A stretch of DNA of 62,970 bases, taken from positions 1 to 62,970 of the forward strand of contig NZ_SPEY01000103.1 in assembly GCF_009360615.1 (NCBI RefSeq), written 5' to 3'. Position numbers and translations under genes: made by a program. The stretch comes from Comamonas sp. GTDB taxonomy: Bacteria; Pseudomonadota; Gammaproteobacteria; Burkholderiales; Burkholderiaceae_C. Shown here one piece after another: positions 1 to 8,504 of the stretch; position 1 is the stretch's first letter; each line of letters starts with the position of its first letter. The notes under the pieces were generated by a model. It was not told where the DNA came from, ran no database searches, and saw nothing but the letters and a program-made list of their open reading frames with translations.

Positions 1-910
1 CCTGATCGGCGCCAAAGATTTGCGCGCTCTGGTTCGGTGCGCGAAATGAGCCGCCTGCCCAGAGTGCCGATCCATTGCGTCGGCGCAGATGAAAGGCCGT
101 GAGGGCGCTGCCGTCATCGAGATTCATGCCGATCCAGTCCCAGCCTTGGGCTTCCGGGTCCATGATGGCAGCGCTGCATTCATGGTCGAGCCAGGCGCGG
201 TTGTGTGCGCTGGCTTGCACAGGCAGCGACTGGCCGGCCACGGTGATGGAGCCGCCGACCCTGAGCTGGGGCTGGCTGTAGTAATAGCTGGCCTGTTCCT
301 CTCGTGGGCCTTTGCGTGACAGACCGTTGCTCCCCTGCAGCAGCAATGGCTGCGTGCTGTCAAATTCAAGATCCAGCGTGAAGTCCTTGGTTGTCAGCAA
401 AGCCTGGTAACGGCTGGCCTGCGCGGCGCTTTGGCCTTGCACGGGGCGACGCTGGAGATACCAGTCGTTGATACGCACATCGGTATCGCTCTCGCTGGCT
501 CCGGCCAGGCCCAGGCCCGCGCGCGCCATGCGCTGGTCGTGGCGCAGCTTGTGGCCCTCGACATCGCACAAGGCCGCATGGGCAAAGATCAGCTGCTTGG
601 CCGCGAGTGTCGATTGCAGGCTTTGGGCGGCTTCGATGCGCGAGCGAAAGAAGGTCAGCTGAAAGCCCCAGGGCCTGCCGCCGGCCTGCAGCCGGCCGGT
701 GATGTACCACCATTCGGTCTGCAGCTCGGGATGGCTGCCGAAGTCGCGCGGAAACTGCAGGGGCTTGAGCGGCAAGGCCGAGGCTGGCAGAGGCCGGCCG
801 AGGCCGGCCCACCCCAGACCGGCTGCAGCCAGCGTCTGCAGGGACTGCCTGCGTGACAGGGCACGAGACGACGGTTGCGGGAGCTGGGAGGTCGCTGGCT
901 GGTAAGGCAT
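1..910 (-). CDS. AttH/CrtC-like lipocalin-fold protein, C-terminus cut by window edge
   Basis: The frame is open from an ATG at 910 to the window edge (303 codons seen), so the C-terminus is missing. The N-terminus carries a twin-arginine-like stretch (SRRQSLQTLAAAG, residues 19-31) suggesting export. The family hallmark EWWYITG is at residues 66-72, followed by the motif AWLDHE at 239-244 and GWDWIGMNL at 256-264, as in the AttH/carotenoid 1,2-hydratase superfamily. Such genes commonly sit next to FtsX-type ABC exporters in proteobacteria, and here the exporter lies just upstream (1490-4869) in the same orientation with a VOC gene in between. Residue 245 is Cys where I expect a conserved Trp. 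The exact substrate is unknown; a carotenoid role is unlikely to be literal. Confidence 0.8.
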   Translation of the reverse strand, partial: MPYQPATSQLPQPSSRALSRRQSLQTLAAAGLGWAGLGRPLPASALPLKPLQFPRDFGSHPELQTEWWYITGRLQAGGRPWGFQLTFFRSRIEAAQSLQSTLAAKQLIFAHAALCDVEGHKLRHDQRMARAGLGLAGASESDTDVRINDWYLQRRPVQGQSAAQASRYQALLTTKDFTLDLEFDSTQPLLLQGSNGLSRKGPREEQASYYYSQPQLRVGGSITVAGQSLPVQASAHNRAWLDHECSAAIMDPEAQGWDWIGMNLDDGSALTAFHLRRRNGSALWAGGSFRAPNQSAQIFGADQ

Positions 911-965
911 GGCCCATTGTCGCCCAGCCGCATGCCCCAATGCCGGAGCAACCGGTGTTCGGTCC

Positions 966-1403
966 TCAGCCGATATCGATCAGGGGAACGATCACCATCC
1001 AGCTGACCCCGAAGCGGTCGGTCACCATGCCGAAACGGCGGGCAAAAAATGTGGTGTCCAGCGCCATCTGTACCGTGCCGCCCTGGCCGATGGCGGCAAA
1101 GATGCGATCCGCCTCCTTCTCGCTGGGCGCAGTGATGGACAGCGAAAATCCTTTGAAGTCCGGCTTGCCGCCATTCATGCCGTCGGAGGCCATGATCTGC
1201 GTCTCGCCGATCTGGACATTGGCATGCATGATCTTCTCGGGGTCCACCTGTCCCGGCCCGCACCCTTGCTGGCCTGATGACTCGGGCGGCGGAGCATCCT
1301 TGTAGCGCATCAGCATGGTGATCTCGGCGCCCAGAGCGGCCTGGTAGAAATCCAGAGCCTCTTCGCAGCGGCCATCGAAAAAGAGATAGGGCTGGACTTG
1401 CAT
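966..1403 (-). CDS. PhnB-like VOC (glyoxalase-fold) protein
   Basis: This is a 145-residue single-domain protein opening with QPYLFFDGRCEEALDFYQAALG, the classic start of PhnB/3-demethylubiquinone-9 methyltransferase-like VOC proteins, and carrying the MHANVQIG and ADRIFAAIGQGGTV segments typical of the family. The ATG at 1403 is preceded by GAGGAG at good spacing, so it is preferred over the longer open frame reaching 1553. Members bind a metal or small ligand but most have no assigned reaction. It sits between the ABC exporter permease (86 bp upstream) and the AttH-like gene (55 bp downstream), all minus strand, so co-transcription is plausible. Family assignment is firm; function is not. 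Confidence 0.85.
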   Translation of the reverse strand: MQVQPYLFFDGRCEEALDFYQAALGAEITMLMRYKDAPPPESSGQQGCGPGQVDPEKIMHANVQIGETQIMASDGMNGGKPDFKGFSLSITAPSEKEADRIFAAIGQGGTVQMALDTTFFARRFGMVTDRFGVSWMVIVPLIDIG

Positions 1404-1489
1404 ACGAACTCCTCGCGGCGTTGAAGGTTTCATTGTGCGCTGCGCCATGGAGCATCTCGTGAAAAACGCTGTCGGGGGCGCAGTTATAG

Positions 1490-4138
1490 CTACCAGTCTT
1501 CCTTCACAGCCAGCACCGCATCGGCACTGGCGGCCCGGCGTCCGGCCAGCCACGCGGTGACGACGCCGGCCAGCACCACGGCAGCGCCCAGTGCCAGCAG
1601 GCGTAGCATAGGCAGGCGAAGCTCCATGGTCCAGTGAAAGCTCTGCGGATTGACCACATGCACCAGGATCATCGCCACGCCCAGGCCCAGCAGCGTGCCG
1701 GCGATGGTGCCCAGCAGGGTCCAGGCCAGACCCTCGGCGGCAACCACGCTCAGCACATTGCGGCGTGTCAGGCCCAGATGGGCGAGCAGGCCGAACTCCT
1801 TGCGCCTGGCCAGCACCTGGGCGCTGAAGCTGGCGGCTATGCCGAACAGGCCTATGCCGATGGCCACGGCCTGCAGCCAGTAGGTGACGGCAAAGCTGCG
1901 ATCGAAAATGCGCAGAGAGCGTTCGCGCAGCGCCTGGCTGCTGACAAATTCCAGCGCCGGGAGCGGCTGCCCTGGCGTGCCGAGGGCCTGTTCTATCGCC
2001 GCTTGCAGAGCGGCGTCAGGCAATGCTCCGGGGGACTCGGGCCAGACGGCAATCTCGCTGACCAGCGCCGCATTGCCTGCTTTGCCCACCAGTGCCAGAT
2101 AGTCCTGCCAGTCCAGGGCGACGGCACCGAACTGACGCACATAGTCGCGCCACACGGATGCTATGTAAAAAGAAGCTGTTGACGCTTTCTGGTCATTGGT
2201 TTGAAGGCTGAAAGCCTTGGAAAGCAGCGGCCAGGTGTCGCCGGGCTTCAGACCATAGAGCTGGGCCACGGCTTCGCTGATGTGCACGGCAATGCCCGGG
2301 CGCGTTTCGTGGATGGGGCCCTCGACCCAGGGCAGCTGCATGGCCTGCTCGCCCCGCAGCGGGCGAATCAGGAGGCTGATGGCCGGGCGCTCGGGGCTCA
2401 GTACCAGCTGGCTGCTGCGCATGGCCTGGGCACGCGCTATGCCGGGCAGCAGCTTCAGGCGCTGCGCCGCATCGGCCGGCAGCAGGGCAGCATCGACACG
2501 GCTGGAGCCGCCTGCCGCGCGTACATACAGGGGAGCGGGCAACACGGCATCCAGCCACTCCATCATGCTGCCGCGAAAGCTGGTGACCATCACCGTCAGG
2601 GCTACGGCCAGGCTCAGGCTGGCCACCACGCCGCCTACGGCCACGGTGGTGGCGTGGCGCATGCGCCGCGCGCGCTCCAGTGCCAGCATGGCCAGCGGCT
2701 GGCGCGAAAAGGCGTTGGGTACCAGTGCCAGCACCGCACCCAGCAACCAGGGCAGGGCTGACATGCCGCCCAGCAACAGCAGGCCCACGGCCATATAGGC
2801 CGCCAGCGGGATATCTGCGATCGGCGGCATAAAGGCCAGCACCAGGCTGGCTGCGAGCAGTGTGACAGCGGGCCAAAGGCGCGGAGCGCTCTCGTGCGTG
2901 CTGCCCAACCCCTTGAGCGTGGCCGCAGGTGGCAGATCCATGGCGGCGCGTGCTGGCCACCAGGCGCCGGCCAGCGTGGCGGCAAGGCCCAGCAGACCGA
3001 AGATCAGCGCTGCCGCAGGACTCCAGTGCAGGGCGGGCTGTACGCCGGCAAAGAATCCGCCGCCCAGATCGCCGCCCAGCACCTGCAGCGCCAGCCAGGC
3101 CAGTGCCGTACCCAGCGCAATACCGGCCAGGCTGCCCAGAGTCCCCAGCGCCAGCGCTTCCAGCAGCACCAGTGCCATGCGCTGGCGCGGTGTGGCTCCG
3201 AGCACGGCCAGCAGCGCAAACTGCGGCGCGCGCTGAGCCACGCTGAGCGCCAGTACCGAGAACACCAGAAACGCTCCCGTGAACAAGGCCACCAGCGCCA
3301 GCACCGTGAGGTTGACGCGGTAGGCGCGCGACATCTCGCCCACGCGCTGCTGATCGTCGCTGGGCTGCTGGATCAGCATCTGGTCTTGCCAGGCAGCCAA
3401 TGCGTGCAGGGCGACGCTGACCTGGCTGCGGCTGGCGCTGTCGGTCAGCAATAGATCCAGCCGGTCGATGCGGTCAAACAGGCCGAGCTTCTGCTGTAGT
3501 GCGGCAATGTCCATGACTGCGACCGGTGCGCCGCTGGCGGCGACCGTGCCCGCAATGCGCAACTGCTGGGCCTGGCCGTTGAGCAGCCATTGCATGGAGG
3601 CGTTGACGGCCTGCTCAGGACTCAGGCGCAGGGCCTGCAAGGCGGCGGCATTGAGAAACACGGCGTCGGGTGCAAACAGATCGAGACGGTCACCGCCCTC
3701 AAACAAACGCGGCATCAGTGCCGGGGCGACAGGGGCTAGCTTGAGGGCATCGCTGCCGAGCACGCGCAAGCTCACGCCCTGCGCTGCCCCTTGCGTGCCG
3801 CGCGTCTGCGGGTCTGCGCTGCTGCCGGGCAGCCACACCGTGGTTTCGACCCAGGGCACGGCGCTGGCGATGCCCGGGGTCTGCGCCACCTGGGGGTAGA
3901 GCGCCAGCGGCAGGCCGCCCTGCATGGCGTGCAGCTGCAGATCAGGCTGGCCGTTGACGCTGCGCACCGCCCTGGAGAATTCGTCCAGTGCGGACTGGTT
4001 GATCACATGGACGGCAAAGCCCAGCGCCACGCCCAGCATGATGGCAATCAGCGCCGTGGCCATACGCCAGGGGTGCTGGCGCAACTCCTGCCAGGAGAAG
4101 CTGGTCAGCAGCAGAAGAAGCGGGGCGCGTGAAGTCAC
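1490..4138 (-). CDS. FtsX-family ABC exporter permease (YbbP-like)
   Basis: An 882-residue inner-membrane permease. It has an N-terminal transmembrane helix (about residues 25-47), a large MacB-type periplasmic region, a block of hydrophobic helices in the middle (about 275-520, two FtsX cores back to back) and a C-terminal trio of helices (about 745-865). The duplicated FtsX layout and length match the YbbP/LolC-MacB class that works with a YbbA/LolD-type ATPase. The start is a GTG at 4138 that overlaps the stop of the ATPase gene as GTGA, showing translational coupling. The transported substrate is unknown; lipids, lipoproteins or small hydrophobic compounds are usual for the class. Confidence 0.88.
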   Translation of the reverse strand: MTSRAPLLLLLTSFSWQELRQHPWRMATALIAIMLGVALGFAVHVINQSALDEFSRAVRSVNGQPDLQLHAMQGGLPLALYPQVAQTPGIASAVPWVETTVWLPGSSADPQTRGTQGAAQGVSLRVLGSDALKLAPVAPALMPRLFEGGDRLDLFAPDAVFLNAAALQALRLSPEQAVNASMQWLLNGQAQQLRIAGTVAASGAPVAVMDIAALQQKLGLFDRIDRLDLLLTDSASRSQVSVALHALAAWQDQMLIQQPSDDQQRVGEMSRAYRVNLTVLALVALFTGAFLVFSVLALSVAQRAPQFALLAVLGATPRQRMALVLLEALALGTLGSLAGIALGTALAWLALQVLGGDLGGGFFAGVQPALHWSPAAALIFGLLGLAATLAGAWWPARAAMDLPPAATLKGLGSTHESAPRLWPAVTLLAASLVLAFMPPIADIPLAAYMAVGLLLLGGMSALPWLLGAVLALVPNAFSRQPLAMLALERARRMRHATTVAVGGVVASLSLAVALTVMVTSFRGSMMEWLDAVLPAPLYVRAAGGSSRVDAALLPADAAQRLKLLPGIARAQAMRSSQLVLSPERPAISLLIRPLRGEQAMQLPWVEGPIHETRPGIAVHISEAVAQLYGLKPGDTWPLLSKAFSLQTNDQKASTASFYIASVWRDYVRQFGAVALDWQDYLALVGKAGNAALVSEIAVWPESPGALPDAALQAAIEQALGTPGQPLPALEFVSSQALRERSLRIFDRSFAVTYWLQAVAIGIGLFGIAASFSAQVLARRKEFGLLAHLGLTRRNVLSVVAAEGLAWTLLGTIAGTLLGLGVAMILVHVVNPQSFHWTMELRLPMLRLLALGAAVVLAGVVTAWLAGRRAASADAVLAVKEDW

Positions 4139-4869
4139 AGGCTTAGCGCGCTTTGCTGCGATGTCGAGAGCTCGGCCTGCATGCCGCCGGCCGTCAGCCG
4201 CAGCACGCGGTCGGCGCGTCTGGCCGCTTCTGCGGAATGGGTGACCAGTACCAGCGCCGTGCCGTTTTCGCGGGTTTGCTGCAGCAGCAAATCCATGATC
4301 TGCTGAGCGGTGGACGGGTCCAAATTGCCCGTGGGCTCATCGGCCAGCAGCAGAGGCGGTGAATGCACCAGGGCGCGCGCTATGGCAACGCGCTGCAACT
4401 GGCCGCCGCTGAGCTGCTGGGGCAGGCGCTGGCCCAGACCTGCAAGTCCCACGGCTTGCAGCACCTGCTGCACGCGCTGCTGACCCTGGTCATCCATGCG
4501 GCCCAGCAGCATCAGGGGCAGGGCAATGTTCTGCGCCACATCGAGATGGGGCAGCACATGAAAGGCCTGGAACACAAAGCCCAGGTGCGCGCGCCGCCAG
4601 ACAGCGCGCCGGGCTTCATCGAGCATGGACAGATCCGTGCCGCTGTGCAGAATCCGGCCCTGTTGCCAGCTGTCCAGCCCGGCCAGACAGTTGAGAAAGG
4701 TGGACTTGCCCACGCCGGAGTTGCCGACGATGGCGACAAATTCGCCGGCCGTGATCTCGCAGCTCACCCGCGCGAAGACCGTGGTCTGGGTGTGGCCGTC
4801 GCCGTAGCGTTTGGCAAGGTCGCTGACCTGGAGCAGCGGGCGGGCGTGGGATGAGACGGTGGCAGCCAT
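4135..4869 (-). CDS. ABC exporter ATP-binding protein (YbbA/LolD-like)
   Basis: A 244-residue nucleotide-binding subunit with Walker [10 protein letters not shown] (about residues 49-57), signature [15 protein letters not shown], Walker [13 protein letters not shown] and the H-loop LVTHS. The phrase ADEPTGNLD is characteristic of the LolD/MacB/YbbA branch that pairs with FtsX-type permeases. It is the first gene of a pair whose second cistron overlaps it by four bases (GTGA). Together they would form a cytoplasmic ATPase and a membrane mechanotransmission permease. miaA lies 37 bp upstream on the same strand, so read-through from miaA is possible. Confidence 0.92.
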   Translation of the reverse strand: MAATVSSHARPLLQVSDLAKRYGDGHTQTTVFARVSCEITAGEFVAIVGNSGVGKSTFLNCLAGLDSWQQGRILHSGTDLSMLDEARRAVWRRAHLGFVFQAFHVLPHLDVAQNIALPLMLLGRMDDQGQQRVQQVLQAVGLAGLGQRLPQQLSGGQLQRVAIARALVHSPPLLLADEPTGNLDPSTAQQIMDLLLQQTRENGTALVLVTHSAEAARRADRVLRLTAGGMQAELSTSQQSALSL

Positions 4870-4906
4870 GCAGCGATCTTAACGATGGACGCCGCTGCGG
4901 CCTCCC

Positions 4907-5914
4907 TCAGCCTGCGGCCTGCCGTGCTGCGTCGATGGCCGCCAGGGCCGCATCCAGCAGCTGCCGCTGGGCGCCGGGCGCATCGCAGGCAATCGCATGG
5001 CGCTGGGGCATGGAGCGCAACCAGGTGATCTGGCGCTTGGCCAGCTGGCGTGTGGAGGCGATGCCGCGCTCGCGCAGGCCCGCCATGTCCAGGGGTTTGC
5101 CGGGATCGGCCTCCAGAGCGTCCAGCACTTCCCAGGCCTGGCGATAGCCCACGCAGCGCATCGAGGGCAGGTCCAGATGCAGATCCCCGCGCGCGCGCAG
5201 GCTGCGCACTTCGTCGAGAAAGCCTTGCTCCAGCATCAGATCAAAGCGCAGCGCAATGCGCTGGTGCAGCCAGGCTCGCTCGGCAGGCTCCAGAGAGAAA
5301 AGCGTTGCAAGTCCCATCTGTTCGGCAGGGCCCGTCTTTTTCCTGGTCGTGTGGAAGCTTGAAAGCGGTTGACCCGAGACATGCCAGACCTCGAGTGCGC
5401 GCTGGATGCGCTGGCTGTCGCCGGGGGCCAGGCGTGCTGCCGTGACGGGGTCCACCTCGGCCAGTCTGGCATGCATGACGGGCCAGCCCAGCTCGGCGGC
5501 CTGCGCGTCCAGCATGGCGCGCACTTCGGGGTTGGCCGCAGGCATATCGTCCAGCCCGTCCATCAGCGCCTTGAAGTACAGCATGGTGCCGCCCACCAGC
5601 AGAGGTATGGCCTGGCGGGAACGGATTTCGGCAACCAGGGTCTGCGTGTCCCGCACGAACTCGGCTGCGCTGTAGGCCTGCAGCGGATCGATGATGTCGA
5701 TGAGGTGATGCGGGACAGCGGCCAGCTCTGCAGCGGTGGGCTTGGCCGTTCCGATGTCCATGCCTTTGTAGACCAGGGCCGAATCCACGCTGATGATCTC
5801 GGCCTTCTGACCGCGTTGCGCCAGCCGCTCGGCCAATGCCAGCGCTGCCGCCGTCTTGCCCGAGGCAGTGGGGCCGGCAATGGCGATACAGGGCAGGGCG
5901 TGGGCAGCAGTCAT
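4907..5914 (-). CDS. miaA: tRNA dimethylallyltransferase MiaA
   Basis: MiaA transfers a dimethylallyl group to N6 of A37 in tRNAs that read UNN codons. The P-loop GPTASGKT is at residues 14-21, followed by [19 protein letters not shown], the DSxQ-type substrate motif region, and then HHLIDI and [12 protein letters not shown]. The ATG at 5914 gives 335 residues, close to the usual length. The open frame continues upstream to 5965, but that stretch reads through a perfect inverted repeat and adds no conserved residues. No clear Shine-Dalgarno sequence precedes the ATG. Family assignment is certain; the start is slightly less so. Confidence 0.95.
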   Translation of the reverse strand: MTAAHALPCIAIAGPTASGKTAAALALAERLAQRGQKAEIISVDSALVYKGMDIGTAKPTAAELAAVPHHLIDIIDPLQAYSAAEFVRDTQTLVAEIRSRQAIPLLVGGTMLYFKALMDGLDDMPAANPEVRAMLDAQAAELGWPVMHARLAEVDPVTAARLAPGDSQRIQRALEVWHVSGQPLSSFHTTRKKTGPAEQMGLATLFSLEPAERAWLHQRIALRFDLMLEQGFLDEVRSLRARGDLHLDLPSMRCVGYRQAWEVLDALEADPGKPLDMAGLRERGIASTRQLAKRQITWLRSMPQRHAIACDAPGAQRQLLDAALAAIDAARQAAG

Positions 5915-5941
5915 GGGGCGGAATCCGTACAGGTCAAAGCA

Positions 5942-5974
5942 CAAGAACCAATGACCGTCGGTCATTGGTTCTTG
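5942..5974. repeat. Perfect 14-bp inverted repeat upstream of miaA
   Basis: The arms CAAGAACCAATGAC (5942-5955) and its exact complement (5961-5974) flank a CGTCG loop whose outer C and G can also pair. It lies between the sulfatase stop (6041) and the miaA start (5914). There is no T-run on either side, so it is not a textbook intrinsic terminator. It could be a protein-binding dyad, an mRNA-processing hairpin or a small dispersed repeat. Confidence 0.7.
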
Positions 5975-6040
5975 CGGGTTGTGAAGGATAACGCAGCCTG
6001 CCGCCTTGCGGCTGCGGCGGGACTTAGTGACCTGCCTAGC

Positions 6041-7363
6041 CTAGCCCTGGCTCAGCCTTTCCGGCACATAGCGGTCTGCCTGGATATCGGGCGAGAGGCC
6101 GTGGCTGTAGCTTTCGGCCGTGACGGGCAGCAATTGCTCGTTCCACTCCTCCCATTGCCTGCGCAGACTGGCAAAGATTTCTGGCTGATGCTCCTTGAGA
6201 TTGGCGCGCTCGCGGGCGTCCTCCTCCACATTGAACAAGAACTCGTTGTCGTTGATCTTGAGGTATTTCCAGGGCCCCTGGCGCACGGCACGCTGGGCCT
6301 GTGATTTGTAGCGCCAGAACAGGCTGCGCTCGGTGTGGGCCGCATGGCCCTCCAGGATGGGCAGGATGTTTTGGCCATCGCTGGGGAAGTCGGGATGCGG
6401 CCTGGCACCTGCCGCGGCTAGCAGCGTGGGCAGCCAGTCAAAGCTGGCGGTGACCTGTTCCTGAACCTGGGGCTGGATGCGGGCGCTCCAGCGCAGCAGG
6501 GTGGGCACGCGGATGCCGCCTTCCAGCAGCTCGGTCTTCTGGCCCGTGAAGGGCCAGGTCTTGGAAAAGCGTTCGCCGCCGTTGTCGCTGGTGAAGATGA
6601 CGATGGTGTTGTCGGCCTGACCGGTGTCATCAAGCGCCTGCAGCACCTGGCCCACAGCCTTGTCCAGGGCCTCGACGATTTCGCCATATTTCTTCAGGCT
6701 GCCGCCGTCATAGTGGAACAGATCCTTGATGCTGTGCGCGACATGCTCGTCGTCGGGCCCTTCCCAGGGCCAGTGCGGTGCCGTGAAATGCAGAGACAGG
6801 AAAAAAGGCTTGTCCTGGCCATTGCGCTCATGGACATAGCGCGTGGCCTCGTCCCCCAGGATATAGGTGTAGTAGCCTGTACGCTCCACGGGCTCGTTGC
6901 CTTGCCAGAGGTCGCGGCCGAACTCTGCGCCCACGCCGGGCTTGTGCGTGAAGTAGTCGATGGCACCGCTGTGGTTGCCGAAGAAGTAGTCGTAGCCGCT
7001 GCGCTGCGGGCCATAGGCAGGCGGCTTGCCCAGATGCCATTTGCCGATCAGTGCCGTGTCGTAGCCGGCCTGCTTGAGCAGCGATGGCAGCGTGGGATGG
7101 TCGGCCGGAAGGCCAAGCTGCGCGCCATGACGTGCCAGCGGTTCTTCAAGCCCGGCCTGCAGCCGGTACTGATAGCGCCCGGTGATCAGCGCAATGCGGG
7201 TGGCCGAGCAGACGGCCGAGTTGGCATAGGCCTGATTGAAGCGCACGCCCTGGGTGGCGAGCCGGTCCAGATGCGGGGTCTTGAAATCGGTGGCGCCATA
7301 GACGCCCAGGTCGGCCCAGCCCAGGTCGTCGGCCAGGATGAAAACGATATTCGGTGCGGTCAT
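6041..7363 (-). CDS. Cysteine-type sulfatase, cytoplasmic
   Basis: A 440-residue alkaline-phosphatase-superfamily sulfatase. The N-terminus NIVFILADDLGWADLG supplies the metal-binding aspartates (residues 12-13), and CSATR at residues 52-56 is the C-x-P/A-x-R motif whose Cys is oxidised to formylglycine. GKWHLGKP and TSDNGG are the other family motifs. No signal peptide is visible, so it should act in the cytoplasm, unlike many arylsulfatases. The ATG at 7363 starts 17 bp after the Bug gene stop; an in-frame ATG at 7393 would overlap it. The pairing with a periplasmic binding protein suggests import and then hydrolysis of a sulfate ester. The substrate is unknown. Confidence 0.9.
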   Translation of the reverse strand: MTAPNIVFILADDLGWADLGVYGATDFKTPHLDRLATQGVRFNQAYANSAVCSATRIALITGRYQYRLQAGLEEPLARHGAQLGLPADHPTLPSLLKQAGYDTALIGKWHLGKPPAYGPQRSGYDYFFGNHSGAIDYFTHKPGVGAEFGRDLWQGNEPVERTGYYTYILGDEATRYVHERNGQDKPFFLSLHFTAPHWPWEGPDDEHVAHSIKDLFHYDGGSLKKYGEIVEALDKAVGQVLQALDDTGQADNTIVIFTSDNGGERFSKTWPFTGQKTELLEGGIRVPTLLRWSARIQPQVQEQVTASFDWLPTLLAAAGARPHPDFPSDGQNILPILEGHAAHTERSLFWRYKSQAQRAVRQGPWKYLKINDNEFLFNVEEDARERANLKEHQPEIFASLRRQWEEWNEQLLPVTAESYSHGLSPDIQADRYVPERLSQG

Positions 7364-7379
7364 GAGTGCATCGCCCTGC

Positions 7380-8378
7380 TTATTCGATGACAAAGCCGGA
7401 GTTGGCGATCACGGGACGCCACTTGGCGACTTCGGCCACGCGCAACTGCTCCAGTGCCTGCGGCGTGCGCGGGTCGGGCTGCAGGGACAGCTCCGCCCAT
7501 TTGGGCTGCAGCTTGGGGTCGAGCAGCGCGTGGTTGACGGCGCGGTTGACGGCGGCAATGGCCTCGGGCGAGGTGCCTTTGCGTGCCCACAGGCTGTACC
7601 AGCCGCTGCCCGTGGCCTTGGGGTAGCCGGCTTCGGCAAAGGTCGGCACATCGGGCAGTTCGCGGCCGCGCTGGCTGCCGAAAGTGCCCAGAATGCGGAC
7701 CTTGCCTTCCTTGTGCAGCGGCGCCAGCTCGCTGGTGGTCTGGATGGCCGAGGCCAGCTGGCCGCTGATCAGATCGGTCATCATGGCCGGGCCACCCTTG
7801 TAGGGCACATGCACGATATTGACGCCGGCCGCTTCGCCCAGCAGCAGACCGAAGAAATGCGGCAGGCTGCCCACGGCGGGGCTGCCGAAGTTGGCTTTTT
7901 CAGGGTTGGCCTTGAGCCAGGCCACATATTCCTGAATATTGCGCGCCGGATGCTTGGCGGGGACGGCCAGCCCGAACTGGAAATGCGCGAGCAGACCCAC
8001 GGGAGAGAAGTCGCGTGCAGGGTCGTAGCCGGGCTTTTTGTAGACGATCTGCGAGAGCACCGGGGTGATCAGCGGTGCGATCAGATAGGTGCCGCCGTCG
8101 CTGGGGGCGTTGAGCAGCGTCTGCGCGGCAATCTGGCCGTTGGCGCCTGGCTTGTTGTCCACCACCACATAGTGGCTCTTGCCCAGCTGTGCGGCGATGC
8201 TTTCGGCCAGTACGCGTGCCAGCAGATCGATGCCGCCGCCTGCGCCAAAGCCCACCAGAATGCGGCTGGCCTGAGGAACGGCGGAGCTCTCGGCGGCCTT
8301 GGCCAGAGAGTGCAAGGAAAAGCCAGCAGAGCTGGCGGCGAGCAGCGATTGCTGCAGGAAGGAGCGGCGGGAATGCAT
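7380..8378 (-). CDS. Bug/TctC-family periplasmic binding protein, sulfatase-linked
   Basis: A 332-residue extracytoplasmic solute receptor. The N-terminus HSRRSFLQQSLLAASSAG looks like a Tat-type signal. The family segments GFGAGGGIDLLARV, VVVDNKPGANGQIAAQ and HVPYKGGPAMMTDLISGQ are all present. Bug proteins bind carboxylates, sometimes with TctA/TctB membrane subunits, but most are orphans. No TctAB gene is nearby. It is the gene directly upstream of the sulfatase on the same strand and is likely co-transcribed with it, so its ligand may be the sulfatase substrate (inference). An AT-rich stretch of about 115 bp precedes it. Confidence 0.92.
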   Translation of the reverse strand: MHSRRSFLQQSLLAASSAGFSLHSLAKAAESSAVPQASRILVGFGAGGGIDLLARVLAESIAAQLGKSHYVVVDNKPGANGQIAAQTLLNAPSDGGTYLIAPLITPVLSQIVYKKPGYDPARDFSPVGLLAHFQFGLAVPAKHPARNIQEYVAWLKANPEKANFGSPAVGSLPHFFGLLLGEAAGVNIVHVPYKGGPAMMTDLISGQLASAIQTTSELAPLHKEGKVRILGTFGSQRGRELPDVPTFAEAGYPKATGSGWYSLWARKGTSPEAIAAVNRAVNHALLDPKLQPKWAELSLQPDPRTPQALEQLRVAEVAKWRPVIANSGFVIE

Positions 8379-8401
8379 GGCTGGAGATCACAAAAGTGCG
8401 G

Positions 8402-8504
8402 CGCGTGGGCCAGTCCAGGCATTCTCGAAAAATCTCTATAAAAAGAAAAATAATAAAAATTGGTTTTTAAATAACACAATCATCTTATTTCAAATCATGA
8501 TTTG
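8402..8504 (-). promoter_or_regulatory. AT-rich leader with a CAAATCATGATTTG palindrome
   Basis: Between the efflux-pump stop (8495) and the Bug gene start (8378) the sequence drops to strongly AT-rich, with A/T tracts around 8430-8480, unlike the surrounding GC-rich genes. A perfect 14-bp palindrome CAAATCATGATTTG spans 8491-8504 and overlaps the stop codon of the efflux gene. This is the only sizeable gap in front of the Bug-sulfatase pair, so it is the best place for their promoter and an operator. I could not pick unambiguous -35/-10 boxes. Confidence 0.4.
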
